Source: Limanda limanda
Lineage: Eukaryota; Chordata; Actinopteri; Pleuronectiformes; Pleuronectidae
Direction: 5' to 3'
Assembly (NCBI RefSeq): GCF_963576545.1
Contig: NC_083651.1
Span: 16,105,580-16,169,579 of the forward strand
Length of the DNA: 64,000 nucleotides
The translations under genes were made by a program, and so were the position numbers. The notes beneath the pieces were generated by a model. It ran no database searches. It saw only the letters and a list, made by a program, of their open reading frames with translations, and was not told the DNA's origin. Below are positions 1-13,000 of this stretch, in pieces. Within the stretch, counting starts at the first letter, position 1, and each line of letters begins with the position of its first letter.

Positions 1-54
1 CAAACACACACACACACACACACACTCCCTCCCTCTCCCCCCTCTCTCTCTTTT
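1..54. repeat. CA microsatellite running into a pyrimidine-rich tract
   Basis: A run of CA dinucleotides from about base 4 to 25 continues directly into CT/CCCT repeats up to about base 54. The 5' part is cut by the window edge. It is a simple repeat with no coding content. Confidence 0.9.
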
Positions 55-336
55 GAAGACATCCGATAAAACAAGACCTTCCAGCCTCGGGTTGTTTTCC
101 TGAGTAAACATGCATGTCACAGTTGACCTTTCCCGGGGTCAGGCTGCATTTATATTGGCTGACATGTTTCCAACTTAATAGAACTGTTTAGCGCAGATCC
201 CCTGGGCCCCTATATTTATTAAGCTGCAATGAGTTGCATCTGTCTGGTTGGCTCAAGTGGACCAATCACCTGAGGTCAGACACATAGTAACAGAGAAATA
301 TAGACATGTAGCTACACACAAATGCATGCTTTATGT

Positions 337-338
<2 letters not shown>

Positions 339-400
<62 letters not shown>
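339..400. repeat. (AC)31 microsatellite
   Basis: An uninterrupted AC dinucleotide array of 62 bp, the longest perfect microsatellite in the window. The open frame crossing it (a Thr-His run) is an artefact of the repeat. Perfect arrays of this length are usually length-polymorphic in fish. Confidence 0.97.
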
Positions 401-403
<3 letters not shown>

Positions 404-2140
404 GATGCAGACGTGTGCAGGTTTACAGCACTTGCACACGCATGTATAGTAAACGTCAGATCAATACAATTAGCTGCTAATTACGTAAGCTAATTTCATG
501 TCCCTAAATTAGCACTGGATCTATTTAGCTCCTTGTCGCACAAGTTAATGTTTAGCATGAGTGCTCTGTGTAGTTGTATAGGTCCACTGTATGTTAGGCA
601 TTATTAGAGGCAGTGCAGCATGCGGTCCAGTGTGACACTCTTCTTTGTCTTGTTTTCTAAGCAGTTTTCTGAGGTTTATTGATTTATCTTTGTTCAGCCA
701 TTGTACAACAACCCATAATGCTGGTCATTTTCTTAGACTGATTTTAAGCCCCTGTCTGGTAATCAGGGATAATTGTCAATTATCACAAGGAACCATCAGA
801 TCAATTACTGCAAAATCAATGCAGCCACTTGGCTTGCACTGCCTCTTTTCTTCCAGCAGAAGCACCACCTGGACTGTCAGAGCTGTCTGTAAATCTAAAG
901 ATGCATATAAAGCGCCTAAAATATAATATTTTTTAGGGTTGTTTTTGTGTTGCTGGAGAATCATTGCGGGGGAGTGCTTTACAGTCATGTTTCTGAAATA
1001 GCGAGGCACCAGATGCACTTCTCGCTGCTGTTGTTTTATAACACCTAATGGAGACAAAACTATTGTTACCTCTTAAACCGAAGGCTGCGTATTATATCTT
1101 TTTCTTTTTATGAGCAAGCTGGTGAGAGCCCCTATTCCTGGTGGGTGAGATGACTTTTGTGATGAAACTTAATGTCGGGCAGTCCTGATGTCCTTATTTT
1201 CCTCTCAGAGGCAAGATCCCACTTTCACCTCGTGAAGGAAAGACGCCATCCGCTGAATGGTTTCCTCAGTGTATGGATACAAATGTGCTGCTGTAATGGA
1301 ATAGCCTGGTCAGCAGCCTAATGTATTATCTCCTCCTCAATGTATTTATTTACACTCAACTACTCCACATATTGCCTTGTCATCTTAACTGGCGAGGATT
1401 AATCTGTTGCCATATGTGCTTACATGAATGAAAGAGATTGACCTTTTACAAACTTTGCTTGTGGCCCCAAAGGGCAAGTTAATACTTTAAAATTGATGCT
1501 GTACGATGAGACGTGTTCTACGTTTTTGATTGTGCATCATCTTATTGAAATACAATTATTGAGTTAATCATAAATAAGCTTTGTATGTATTCAATTACAA
1601 TTAACACAGCACAATCAATTACGATTAAGTGGAAGGTTTGCATTGTGTGAACCACTGTTTTTTTTATTATAACCATAGAGTGTTTTGTTCAAGGACAAAC
1701 GTTGCGTTTCAGCATTGAGGAAGGACAAGCTATATCAAGACAAATGGTAAGGTCATCATTAAATCTATCTACTATCTATCGCACAGTCTGTAATGTTCAC
1801 TGCAGAGCATATTGTGTCTACATATTAGATATCGAGTCCTTGTTTAACACGTCTCTCGGAATCATGTTGTCCATTTCGATATATGTCAGTTGTGCTGTAA
1901 TCATTTTCAGTGAATCTAGCAGAGATTGTCATTTACCCAGTGTCCAAACTGCTCATATTTCATCCCCACCTGAAAGAGGCTGCCATTGAATATAATCACA
2001 CACACACCTACTGCATCAGGCCAAGAGAAAACAGAGTGTGCACTTTGTGCACAGCTATTTATATCAATAAGTCCCGTGCTGAGAGGCACAAAATGAGCGT
2101 TTAAGCTGCAGGGCCCAGAGAGCTCAGTAGCAGGTGGGCA
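401..2140. other. Noncoding DNA, no gene seen
   Basis: AT-leaning single-copy-looking sequence. All frames are broken by stops within 60-95 codons. I see no repeat, RNA gene or convincing exon here. Confidence 0.6.
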
Positions 2141-2520
2141 GGCTGCTTTGAGGTGCCTGGGCGGAGGGGGTATTCGCTCTTTTACAGGTGTTGCCCATCT
2201 CGCTGTGCGTCCCAGGCGCTGGGAAGGTTTGGGTTTGGGAGGGAGTGGGACAGCTGGAGCAGCAGGCATCGGGGAGACAGAGAAAGACCCTCTTCTTACT
2301 GTCGGGGCCTCCGCAGGTCAGTGCCTCTACCCAAAGGGACGGCGGAGCGAAACGCCATCAATTCACAAACAAAGGAGCCACTTCACCCGCCACAAAGGAA
2401 ACATATGTGATAGAGCTGACTCCCAAGCCGCAGCTCACTTTAACATGTCAGCCTCTCCTAATTAGCTTTGTTAACTCCCTCTGCTGTCTGCCCAACTGAG
2501 GCCTCTCCCAGTCACATGTG
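2141..2520. promoter_or_regulatory. GC-richer candidate regulatory block
   Basis: This block is clearly richer in G+C than its flanks. It ends in a dense stretch with TAATTAG, GTTAAC and CACATGTG-like motifs (about 2400-2520). It contains overlapping short open frames in several phases and no convincing exon. The idea of a conserved noncoding element rests only on composition and motif style; no conservation evidence is available here. Confidence 0.25.
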
Positions 2521-5500
2521 GGCTTTGTGTTTACAAGGGCAAATGCTTGGACTTGCTCCCCAAAACAGACATTTTCCTTTCTTTTGATGCAGTTGATTGT
2601 TTAATCGTTCCTAAAACGAGAATCATCTTCACTCCCAAACAATTGCCCGATTATAGATGTAGTCTATTGACACAGTATTGATATATTGATTACTGCAGGG
2701 CAGCAACAACAAAAACCTCACTGCCCTTTTTAGGGTTTTTCCGCAAAGCTTTACATTGTGACTGAGACGAGTTGTTTTAGATGAAAGCAGTCGCCGCACA
2801 ATCTTTATCGTGATGTTTTGTCATTACTGAGCTGCTTTCAGCCTGTGGTCTGCCATGCGTTACATGTTGCAGTCCACACTGAGCCTCATGTGACCCCTGC
2901 TGCTTACCCACTGGCAGTGCAATTTAACCAGGCTGATGACATGCAGCATGACATCCCTCGGAGAAGGCGTCTTACTTCCAGCCTCTTTGTGTGTGTGGGG
3001 GGGGTTTGCCTGCGGGGGGATGTGTGACCTGCAGGATCATACACTGACCTCTTCTGAAGCACAAACCAGGTCTGTGATGAAAGAAGGAATCTGCTCTGTG
3101 TATTTAAAAAAAAATAAAAAACAGCAGATACCCATCTTTATTTGCCTGATGTGGGACGACAGGAAGGAAATAAACCAGAAACTTCCTCAATTTTGTGAAA
3201 TGAAGGAAGTGTCCTGTATACATACAGTGGATCATGCTGAATCTCAGTATCATAAGTCAACCTCAGTTAGGATTCAGCTGTAACTAGATGTCTCTGGCCT
3301 GAACACTAGGTGGGTCTGACAACTGATACAGCTGAAATATGTATAGCCTTCTTGATGTTTATGATTTGCTCCACTCTGTTTGCCTCCTAACAGTAGTGTT
3401 GGATTTCTTTTTTCTTTGTATTTGATGAAAAATAGCACATGACGAACCGTGATGTATTTGCACGCTGCTGTACAGTAAGTGGATTCCGTTGGACTAACAT
3501 TTAACCAAGGCTTGTGAAATTCAGCCTCTGGCCCTGCTGGCTGCCAGACAAGTCCAGCACTTGAGAAGCGCCCGGCCCAGAGCTGTGTGACTGCTGCTGA
3601 CTGAGTGTCATGATCCCTAGATCTCTGCCTTCTCTTTGACAGGAGGGTTTGAAATTCCTGGGTTAAAAGTTCTCAGAGATTATATCTCAGAAGGCATTTG
3701 TGATGATGGTTCATGACAGGTATTGCTTTCAAGTGGGTGAAGGGATTCTTCTGAATTTCTTTGCTGCACAGAGCTTCAAAGAATAGCATCAATATAACAT
3801 TCAAATATTCAGAATCAACAGATATTTCATCATCAATTGTTTGTTTGTCCACCATCTGATTTGTTTCGCTGATTGATTCAAACTGCAGGTTTATTTTTCG
3901 TCTAAACTGTTTCTCACTAAACTCAATAAAATCTGCACTCACATTACAGTATCAATAAATGTCAGGACATTTAAAATGCATCTGCCTTCTGAGAAATAAT
4001 GATTGCCCGACTCTTTAGGGATGACACACTAAGTCAGTTATTATCCATGGCCGTGACTGTATTTATCCCATGTCTTAATGTAGATGCAGGTGTATACATA
4101 CATAAATACGTTTCCATTACAGAATATAGCCATGGTCCAATTACGCTTGTGTCAGTATAGACACACTAAAATTATTCCCATTATTTCCACTTAATTTGAT
4201 ATAACAGTAGTTTAAGCTTGATCTTCCTGCCATCCGCTTAAAAAAAAAAAAAGAGGAGAATATCAATAGGAATATTTACCAAGCAAATGTGTATCAAAAT
4301 ATGGCATTATTCCCTGATAGGTGAAGCATACTTACTTTGACATGCCTCAGCAGCTCAAGTGTATTCTACACACTCACTGCCAGCCATGACAGCACTCTCC
4401 TTTTTGCTCTTTTTCTCCTCTTTCCTCAACACTTAGAATAAAAATCACAAATACTGTTGTGGAGGAATACCAAGGTAACAGTCTGGAGATGTCTGGCCAA
4501 AAGGGATTTGTCCCTTCAGGTACAAGGTAGGGAACAGTATGCCCCGCTATTTTGCATTTCTGCATTGCTTAGCTGCCCAAGCATGCTTTATGTGGGCCGA
4601 ACTCTTGGAGTGTGTCATAGCATCATATGACCGCTGTACGGGAAGCTTGCTGTTGGACTTTACCCAGCAAATATGGATTATGTTAAAGTGGACTGTGAAT
4701 TGACGAGGATATGCTAATATGTCCCAGATGGGCATGCGAGAAGCGGACGGCAGGGACATGCAGACAGTATATGGCAGAGGCAGTGTTTGGCAGGTCCATC
4801 ATTCCGTCATTAAAGGCCACATTATTACTTACAACAAGGCTTGCATGACAATTGCTGGAATGAATGCAGTCCCTCAGAGAGTAGCCTCCTGTGTCCTTCA
4901 GTTTCTCTTTGCTTTTCCTTTTTTTTTTGTTCTCCTCATCCTTGCAAAATCTTTTTCTCAGCTGCTGTTACTGTGGATCTCAGTAAAGCTGTGCGAGGAG
5001 GTTTGTGCTTACCTTGTTCAAACATCAATAAGACAGGCTATTACAAGCTGAGGCCATTCATTAATATAATGAGATGGTTTTGCTTTAATTGATAACAGAT
5101 CAGTGTTGATGAGACATTATGCACTTGTGGATACGATATTTTGCTGCATTTTTCCTAAGTTTAACTGAAGCACCTGCATATTTGTTTTCGAGAGGCAGGA
5201 TTCCTCTGGTGCCATTATTCTGTTGTACCACTGGGCTACCAAGGAGCTGTCCCCTCTGCAATATTATTGAACTAAGGTATTAGATTTTCAGCTGCGCAAG
5301 CAAAAAAGATAATGGTGGCTTATGTTTAAGTGTGCATTTGGGACAGCCTTTGTCCTTTTGATCTAAACAGCCATGTAAATGACAGGATTAGAAACGGAAA
5401 ACAGCTAATTGTTGCAAACTTGCAAAACGAATTGCACATTTTCACAGATTGCCTCAGTATTGAATAATAAGCAGTACTTAAGAGAGTGCTAAAAGTATCG

Positions 5501-5614
5501 TAACTCACTTTTATATGAGTCAATGGTGGATATTTAATAATGTCCATGAAGAGTGATTATAGAGATTATTCTGTAGACATCAGTTTCAGTCCATTCATTG
5601 TTTAGTGGTTTCTC
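2521..5614. other. Noncoding DNA, no gene seen
   Basis: Nothing recognisable except simple tracts: a G8 and a G6 run at 2997-3019, and a poly-A run of 12 near 4240. The 110-codon frame at 4719-5051 has a hydrophobic stretch, but its length is within chance expectation and no splice or family signal supports it. Confidence 0.6.
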
Positions 5615-5950
5615 CTACGCCCCAAAATTTCACAATTTTCCCAAAAAGACACCAAAACAAAACATGTCGGTCAATATCGATATTTATCATGATAAATGTC
5701 ACATTATTATTTATTTTAAGTTTAGAGATATATTTTGCACCTGAGTAAATGTTGTGGTTCTTCATTATGGGCACAGAATGACAAACATTTTCCATTCTAA
5801 ACAGTAAGGTAGATCAATTATGTGTTATTCCTCCTTATTGTGTTTGCACAATGCAGAAGCAATATATTGATATATATATATCGAACCTGTGTTATGTTGC
5901 TATTGATGAAAATTATTCTGCGATTATTATTGTTTCATTGCCCAGCCTAA
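5615..5950 (-). mobile_element. Degenerate DNA-transposon (MITE), copy A
   Basis: Read on the minus strand, the copy starts at the GGCTGGGCAATG end near 5950. It runs through a diagnostic core that includes TTTTCATCAATAGCAACATA and GCATTGTGCAAACACAATAA. The same core occurs in plus orientation at 10216-10463, so the two are copies of one family. The terminus GGCTGGGCAAT resembles ends of common fish hAT-type nonautonomous elements. The far end near 5615-5690, with an ATATCGATATT stretch, is eroded, and I could not find a target-site duplication. It has no coding capacity. Family membership is inferred from the internal pair; the superfamily is a guess. Confidence 0.65.
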
Positions 5951-7440
5951 TGTTCACCTTCTCAAATATGAATATTTACAGATTTCTTTCTTCTTCTATG
6001 ATAGTAATTTAGTAAGTGATTGTCGTGTGTTTGATTGGTCGGACAAAAGCAAGTTGAAGTCTTTATTAAATTTAAAATTATACACAAAACTATTATCAAC
6101 AGATTAAACTCAAACTCAATACACGCATATTCTATTATTTTGTAGTTGGCAGAGATTAGTGTAGAGATTTCCTCATTGATGTGGAGATTTTTGTTGCACC
6201 AAAAGCCTGTGTTGAGATGTTCTTGGGTGTGGAGCAAATTACTACTGACACCACATCCAAGCACATCAAGGATTATCATCACAAAAATGACAGAATTAAA
6301 GATGTCAAGACTTGCTTTGAACCCCTCTCTGGAGACGTTGCTGGGTGGAGAGAGAGCTGGGGGCTTGGGGAGGGGGTGTTCACATTTGTTATAGACCTCT
6401 ACACGTTGTATTTGCTGGGGGCATTGTTAGCACACACACTGCCTCCAGCCCAGGATTTAGGCAGGCCCCCAGCAGATGCAGACCTGCCCTGTATACACAC
6501 ACACACACACACACGGACACACCCACACACACAAACAGACGCACAGAAACGCTCTCTCACTACCACCACCCCATTCCCTCGAAGGGGAAGAATAGATGCC
6601 CTGGGGCAATTCAGCTACAGTGGATCAGTTCAGATGAGGCACATTAAGTGGCTAGTGATACATTTGGCATGACAATTGCAAACACCATCGCTTTTGTCTG
6701 TAATTAATTCCAGTGGTGCCTGAGGCCTTCCCTGTGTTGCTACTGGTGTGGGCCAGCAGTGCTTTCCTAACGAGGCCACATTACAGCCAGGATTATAGCC
6801 CAGATAAAGCTGCTCTTAGAGGGAGGTTAGTGAGATGTATTTCTGTGGTGCTGAGGTGGGTAAAGAGCTGGAAGTAATTTTTAGATCGTCTGATGCAGGA
6901 AGCGACAACGTAAAGATAAACCAGATTCAAACATGAGCAGTTCTCAATTCAACTGCTTTGATTATTCTCTCTAAAGTTCATTCACCATCCTCAGTATCTT
7001 TAATGCAGCCTTGCAGAAATTATGTGCACTGCTACTGTACATAATGAGAGGTAAACAAATACAGTCATTTAAAACCTTGCCCAAGACAGCATGCCTCCCA
7101 AAGGAATGATGTGGAATAACTAATCAAGTTTCAAACTACTGATTTATAAATTAAGTGCAGGGACATACTGTATCTTAGGGGTTCAAATGATGAACTGGCA
7201 CCAAGCAGTGGAAATTATGAGCCCACAGATTGCACCTTTAATATTTGGTCCAATGGGTCCTACAACTCAGTTATTCTCATTCAGTGGTAATGTGGAGGCA
7301 TTAATTAACGGCTTGTACTTCTGAGTAGTTTTATTACGGCTAATGTCCCTCATTAAGTGAAATATAGTTACTCAAGGACATAAAAGAATCCCTCAGCAGC
7401 ACAATTAATCTTGATTTCACTAGTGAGACTACTTGGATAT
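5951..7440. other. Noncoding DNA, no gene seen
   Basis: Mixed single-copy-looking sequence with one microsatellite (listed separately). The 163-codon frame at 6181-6672 crosses that microsatellite, is low in protein-like character and is of a length expected about once by chance in a window this size, so it is not called as a gene. Confidence 0.55.
6494..6534. repeat. Interrupted CA microsatellite
   Basis: About ten AC units, then an imperfect continuation (GGAC, CCCAC interruptions). Simple repeat. Confidence 0.9.
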
Positions 7441-8700
7441 CTTCTGCAACTTGCTCTGTAATGTGGAATTGGCGGCTCATGGCTCGGGCGGCCCCGTGTG
7501 TTTACTACCTCCTCCGTAGCCTCCAGCAGGGGGAGGCTGAACACACCACCAATCTGTGTCATTACTCTGTCATTGCATCAAATCACATGATTAGCTCATG
7601 GGGCAGTGGAGGAGGCCTGCTTGGTGCACTCCCCAGGTAATGGTCCGGTGGCACCGTGATGTGGGTTGTGTGCTGTCCTCCATACAGGGCCAAGGATGCA
7701 CCATCATTCAGCCTGCTGGAGATGGCCTCAGGGTGAATCGTGTTCTTTACTGCTCAGTCCTTTCACCTATGTTAAGAGTGTAGCACTGCCTTCTACAAAA
7801 TATCCCTTATTGGTTAACACTTATTTTCTTGGACATGCTATCATAAACACGGGAAGTGACTAGTTTGGAAATCGGCTAACCTGTGAATCATTTGCCTTAC
7901 TCCAAAGTCGGATACGTCCACCAACAGGTATGAGTGAAGAGACAGGGATCTTTACGTTGGATGCTGGAAAAAAATTATGAAACCATTAAGTGGGATAAGG
8001 AGTAGCCTATACAGGAGTACCGAACGGGGCTGTGTGCCTCTGTGGAAGACCAATCCGACAGTTTGTCGATGCAGCCTTTTATAATGCAAAGGCTTATAAT
8101 TATCTCAGGCTCGTTCATTTCACACTGACATATCGCTTTCCTAAATGTCAGTAGGAACAGCCAGTGCACTTCTCTTCCCCCAGCTCTGGAGAGCCCTCTC
8201 TGCACCCTGCACACAGCCATGATGATGGCAGTGCTTTAGCCCTGAACGTGTAGCCCCCCGCCGGGGAATAGCGGTTCAGGCATCACCGATCGTTGACCTG
8301 GCTATTGTTGTTTGTGATACTTACTGGTAAACTTTTGCAATCAATACAACATCAGCCAGCAGAGCCCCAGGGAATGAAAACCTGAAACAGCGCACTTAAT
8401 CTTGGAGCCAGCCCCTGCTCCCTGCTCTGCCGCTAAACTAGGTAGTTGGCCTACTTGATGCGGCATTATTGCCGCAGAGGTCAGATGTGAGCTGTCTTGC
8501 ACAGCGCCTGATGAATGGCTGTTTTTGATAAAGCGCCTCTCCCATCCAACAAGAGACATTTAATAATGATGGACCATAACTGCACACAAAAAAATCCTTG
8601 TAGAAGAAAGAAAAAAAAGAAATCCCTCCCGCCTGCCTTTCCCTCTCTCAGACAGTGAGCAGCTAGCCATACTGAGTGTACATCTAGACTTTCATAAAAG
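7441..8700. promoter_or_regulatory. Candidate conserved noncoding block
   Basis: Repeat-free, moderately GC-rich sequence, with motif-dense AT patches such as ATCACATGATTAGC near 7585 and GATAAAGCGCC near 8530. It contains one strong CTCF-like core, listed separately. No exon is convincing. This is a style-based call only. Confidence 0.25.
7523..7535 (+). promoter_or_regulatory. CTCF-like core motif
   Basis: The sequence CCAGCAGGGGGAG matches the core of the vertebrate CTCF motif (CCASYAGRGGGC type) on the plus strand. CTCF would act as an insulator or loop anchor. Motif matches alone have a high false-positive rate. Confidence 0.35.
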
Positions 8701-10215
8701 GAACGATAGCACCGTGGGGTTTCTTATTTACACGTTTAATCTACTGAGAAAAATAATTACTGATAAAGTCGAATACTGTATTCAATAAAATGTTATATTT
8801 ATGAGCCACACAAAGAATGAAACTATGTTTTGCTGAATGTTAAATGTTTTCCTGGAGGCATGCTGTCCCTAATGGAAAATGTAGGTGTGCACCGCCCCAG
8901 CACAGTATAGGCCCATACACTGGAAATCATTCACAAAGGTAACAGTGTTAAATGGTTGCATTATGTCCACAGTAATGCAATTTAGCATCCACTCAGACTG
9001 CAGCATCTTTCTCTCTACACCCATCTCTGGAGGTGCCAAAAAGATAATTGAATGTCTTTGCGGATGATCATTTAACTAGCTCAGTGGTCAACGCAACAGC
9101 CAGCAATTTTGCAATTTGCCGTTGTGATGAGCAATCAAATCAGCATGTATTTAGATTAAGTGGCTCTGAATAAAAATGCACATCTTTTAAATAAGTATAG
9201 TTAGGAAAGTACACGCAGAAATTAAATGCCATTCTCCAGAAAAACAAAAGCCAAAGGCGTGGTGACAGTTTTGACATAGACGATGCCTTTAGTGACAGGG
9301 ATAACAAATTAATTGGAACAATAACACATTCTTTCTAAAGGTGAGGTAAACACACCTGACTGTATATTTTTCACCATCAGTTAAATCTCAATTGGATCTA
9401 AAAATAAACCCCAAGGCATTGAACAGTTTAATGGATTTTGACGTCTCTGCATTATGCTGTCACTCCAGTATAAATGAATCATAACTTTGTTCTGCGCCAA
9501 GGAATTACCATGCATTTTGAGAAAATGTATTGTGCGCCAAGCTGTGAATTATGATGCGAGATCAAAATAAATGTGTAATGACTTTGGAGATGCCCAGAAT
9601 AATTTATTGGGTGGAGATAGTTCCATATTGAAAAGAGAGCCTAAGTGGGATACAGACGCTCCGTGCACTGACACTGCCCTGAATGTGTTTGAATTCTGAA
9701 ATGTCAGCGTTAGATGGGCAAAGAATCCAGGCTGTTTACTGAAGCTTGGTAAATGAGGGCTTCATTTGGGATGCAGCAGTATTCAATTATATGGTTATTT
9801 ATTGATCAGAAACAATATATGTCTGTCTGCCGCATGTAAAGATGAATTCGGAGGATAAAAAGAAAGTGTCAGGGAAATTGGCCGATGAAGGATTGCATTT
9901 GATCTGGGTGGGAATTCGAGAATGGAGACAGAATACCCCAGTGTTTTTAAAAATGGGCCAGAAGTGTCTTTGCAATTAAAGTTTTCCACCAAGAACTGAA
10001 AAGTGGGATTTAAAAGGAGAAGGAAAAAAAACATAACAATACAAAAATAAATCAGTGGGGAGACAAAGTTTCTAAAATAAATTAGAAACCCATTGAATCC
10101 GTGTTCGCTTAATTGAGTGAGGAGTTAATAATAAGCAAGACATTATTTAGATCTAAAGTAAGTCAGGATGGAAGATGTGACACAATTCCTTTTCAACAGT
10201 TTAGCTTATTTTTGC
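8701..10215. promoter_or_regulatory. Candidate conserved noncoding block
   Basis: A long stretch without recognisable repeats. About 9420-10000 is especially rich in ATTA and ATAATTTATT-type cores mixed with ordinary-complexity sequence, as in vertebrate developmental enhancers. No open frame above about 80 codons is present. Function is inferred from style only. Confidence 0.3.
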
Positions 10216-10463
10216 TACAGGGTAATAAAACAATGTCAATAATTATCACAGTATGATTTTCATCAACAGCAATATAACAAAAGTCAAATATATATTGATA
10301 TAATTATTGTGCATTGTGTAAGCACGATGAGGAGGAAAAATATATTGTTGGTCTACCTCAGATAAGTCAGTCTTCAAACTAATTAAAATAATAATATTAT
10401 ATTCATCGTTATAGTTATTGATATCGACTTCATATAGTTTTTTACCATGATATTGCTCAGCTT
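10216..10463 (+). mobile_element. Degenerate DNA-transposon (MITE), copy B
   Basis: This is the partner of the element at 5615-5950, in the opposite orientation. Reading plus, it shares a TTTTCATCAACAGCAATATA block, an ATATATTGATATA block and GCATTGTGTAAGCACGATGA with copy A read on the minus strand. The right end near 10455-10463 reads GCTCAGC, a decayed form of the GCTGGGC terminus. No open frame or clear target duplication is present. Divergence between the copies suggests old insertions. Confidence 0.65.
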
Positions 10464-10860
10464 TATTTTTCTATTAATCTTTGCTTATCAGATACAGTTT
10501 ATTTAACTTTCGAAAAAAATGGAACATATTTTTTTAATCAATTTTTTTATTGACAAAAATACTAGACAGCAACTGCTTTGAAAATCAGATAATAATTTAT
10601 GTTTTGAGCAAAATACCAATACATTTTTTGTTTTATGTCATTGTATACTGTATCTCCGTGTAGTTTGGAGTTTAGGTTGAAGTAAAAATAAAATAAATAA
10701 AGATTTAATATTGGACCACTGAAAATTCGCAAAAACTATATTTTTTCTTATATTTTTTTATAATACAAAATAAATCTGAAAAAATTCCATCAATTAATTA
10801 ATAAATCTTACTAATAATGATAATAATATCACATTGTATGACTACTATTATGGTATTTTT
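10464..10860. other. AT-rich noncoding tract
   Basis: Strongly AT-rich with poly-A/T runs and ATAATAAT-type low complexity. No gene or element end is seen. Confidence 0.65.
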
Positions 10861-11501
10861 TCATCTTTCCATGGTCATCTTTGACTTGTCTTTGCCAGTG
10901 GGCTGTCCCAGAGCTTTTTGTAGAATAAAGTGTGAAAGTTTACATCTCCTGCCCCTCTGTTCGCTCATTTACAGGGCTCAGCTAAAGTGTGCTGGGGTGT
11001 GTGATGCACCAGCGCACTCACTTTACATCCCCACTGTAAACATTGTCTATTATATTATTCACAACAGTGTCCTCCAGAGAGATGCATCCCGGTGAGGCCC
11101 CTCTGAATATGGAACACTGGCTATTGTGCTTACCTGCTGCCCCATATCAGTGTGGCCTTTAGGTGGTTCTCGTTCAGATCTCTTTAGCTGGGCTGGAGGG
11201 TAATCCCTGGGCAGCCGGGGCTTCTCTGTTGTCTCCTGGTTGTTTTCTGTGTAGTTCATAAATTATAGATGGGCCATGTCGAGGGCCATCATGCTGCCTG
11301 ATCCCTGTCTGTGCTGACAGCTGTATGATGCGCACTGAGTGCAGCAGATTGGGAGCTCAGAGTTTCATCAATAAATATCACTCTGACCCTCACACTTGGC
11401 CTCGTGTCAGCGGTCAAGGTAATGGCTTTTTATTATCGTGAAGGGCATCCCAGCGTGGGGTAGTCTTAAGGTTGCTCGTCCATCTCAGGTCTGGAGACTC
11501 A

Positions 11502-11558
11502 AAGACAGACAGAGGGAGAGAGATGAGGGAGAGAGAGAGAGGGAGAGGGGAGAAGAGT
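11502..11558. repeat. GA-rich (polypurine) tract
   Basis: An almost pure purine stretch made of GAGAGA and GGGAGA units; simple repeat. Confidence 0.85.
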
Positions 11559-11780
11559 AGCTGGCCTGAAGTTTAAATGGACTGGGCTGTTATTATGTGA
11601 AGCCTGAGGATGAGTGTGGATGCGTTGTGTGCTTGACAGTCAACAGCAGGGAGCTTTTGTGTGGTGCTCCAGAGGAAGTAGTGATTTTCATGGACACATT
11701 ATTGAATTAAATTAACCTTATTAACCAGCTGTGATGAATTGTATTGAGCTCACTGCTTCACACACACCTCCAAAGAAAAT

Positions 11781-11879
11781 GTTAGTGTGTGAATGTGTGT
11801 GCGTCTGCGTCTGTTTTCCTGTTTGTGTGTTTGATTTGGAGCCTATCTGTCTGCGTGTGTGTTAGTGTGTGTGTGTTAG
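11781..11879. repeat. Degenerate GT microsatellite
   Basis: Several short GTGTGTGT blocks with CGTCTG and TTAG interruptions, a decayed dinucleotide repeat. Confidence 0.8.
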
Positions 11880-13000
11880 CTGATGGTTAGCTCTAACTGC
11901 CTGGCGCATAGATGACAGGGCTTGAAATGCCATGATTGTGTACTGAAAGCTCAGGCAGCTGTACATGCTGCATGATGTCTTCAGAATACAGGTTTTTAGA
12001 CAAAACAATATAGAACAGAACAGCATTTTGTCTAAAGTTCATTCATCAAAAAGCTGCATATTTTTGAAAAGGGTAAAAGCCCCACACAACCCTGTCAGAG
12101 GAGCGCAAAGGCTAGATACTATAGATTACTTTAATCCCCTGCCAGATATAAAAAGGATAATTACATATTTGTGGTGGAGGCTGTGTGGTGAAAAAATCAA
12201 TACAGCCTTTTTTTGTATGACACTTCATTAGTGTGAAAAAATCTTGGAGCTGAGAAGAAGTGCACTGCAATTAAATGGTTCTGCTACCTTAGACTTTGTA
12301 ATGGCTCTATATTATTATCCAGTTTATTTGAAATAGTGGTTGCACTTGTGGAGTAATTGGAAACCATTGATTATGTACTTTTATGTCTACACTCTTGCAC
12401 ATCATTATGGAGAGAAGCAATAGTTAGTTAGCCTCTCTAATGAAGCACTAATTGCACTAAGTAGGTTAAGATGTTAGTCAAACTGCACTCAACTGCACAA
12501 AGACTCCCAATTAATCTGCATACACTGACTAGCAGATGTTGTTGTGGACTGCTCATTTTGCTGGTTTTTATTTGTTTTGTGTCTGATCCTGTTGCGTAAA
12601 TAGAAATTGTGCTTGTATCAGTCCATCGGCAGCAGATGAAATTGATTGGAAAGAGAGGAAATAAGGGGCAGCGGGAGGAGAAAAAAATCTAAGGTGATGG
12701 AATATAAAGTGGCCACTTTGCCGCTGTTTTCAGAAGGAGGACCATTTGTAATGTAGGTTTCCTCCTGATAATGTCAGCGGTGTAACGTCGGCCGGTAATT
12801 GTACAGGAATGTCTGTTAACTCATGCCACTGTGTTAACATTTATTTAAAGATGTGCGGACCTTTCTCCAAGGTTAGCCCTTGACATGGCTCCAATGTGTC
12901 CCGCTGTAATGTATATAATCCACTATGGAAAGTGAGATATCATCTTTTTTTGGTCAGTTTATCAGACAGTATACAGAGAGGTGAGGTTAGAGAGAAAGAG

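Larger units (their letters stand above)
10861..13000. other. Noncoding DNA with simple repeats
   Basis: No gene is seen. It holds a GA-rich tract and a degenerate GT tract (listed separately). From about 12240 to 12860 it is repeat-poor with many ATTA cores and could be regulatory, but nothing specific can be claimed. Confidence 0.55.

Noticed and set aside
248..493. Frame with a long Thr-His run
   Set aside because: It is simply the (AC)31 microsatellite read in frame.
1720..1748. Small exon-like stretch ending ATGGTAAGG
   Set aside because: Acceptor and donor are both weak and no frame gives a distinctive product.
6181..6672. 163-codon frame
   Set aside because: It crosses a CA microsatellite, overlaps other frames over the same bases and has no family feature or start context.
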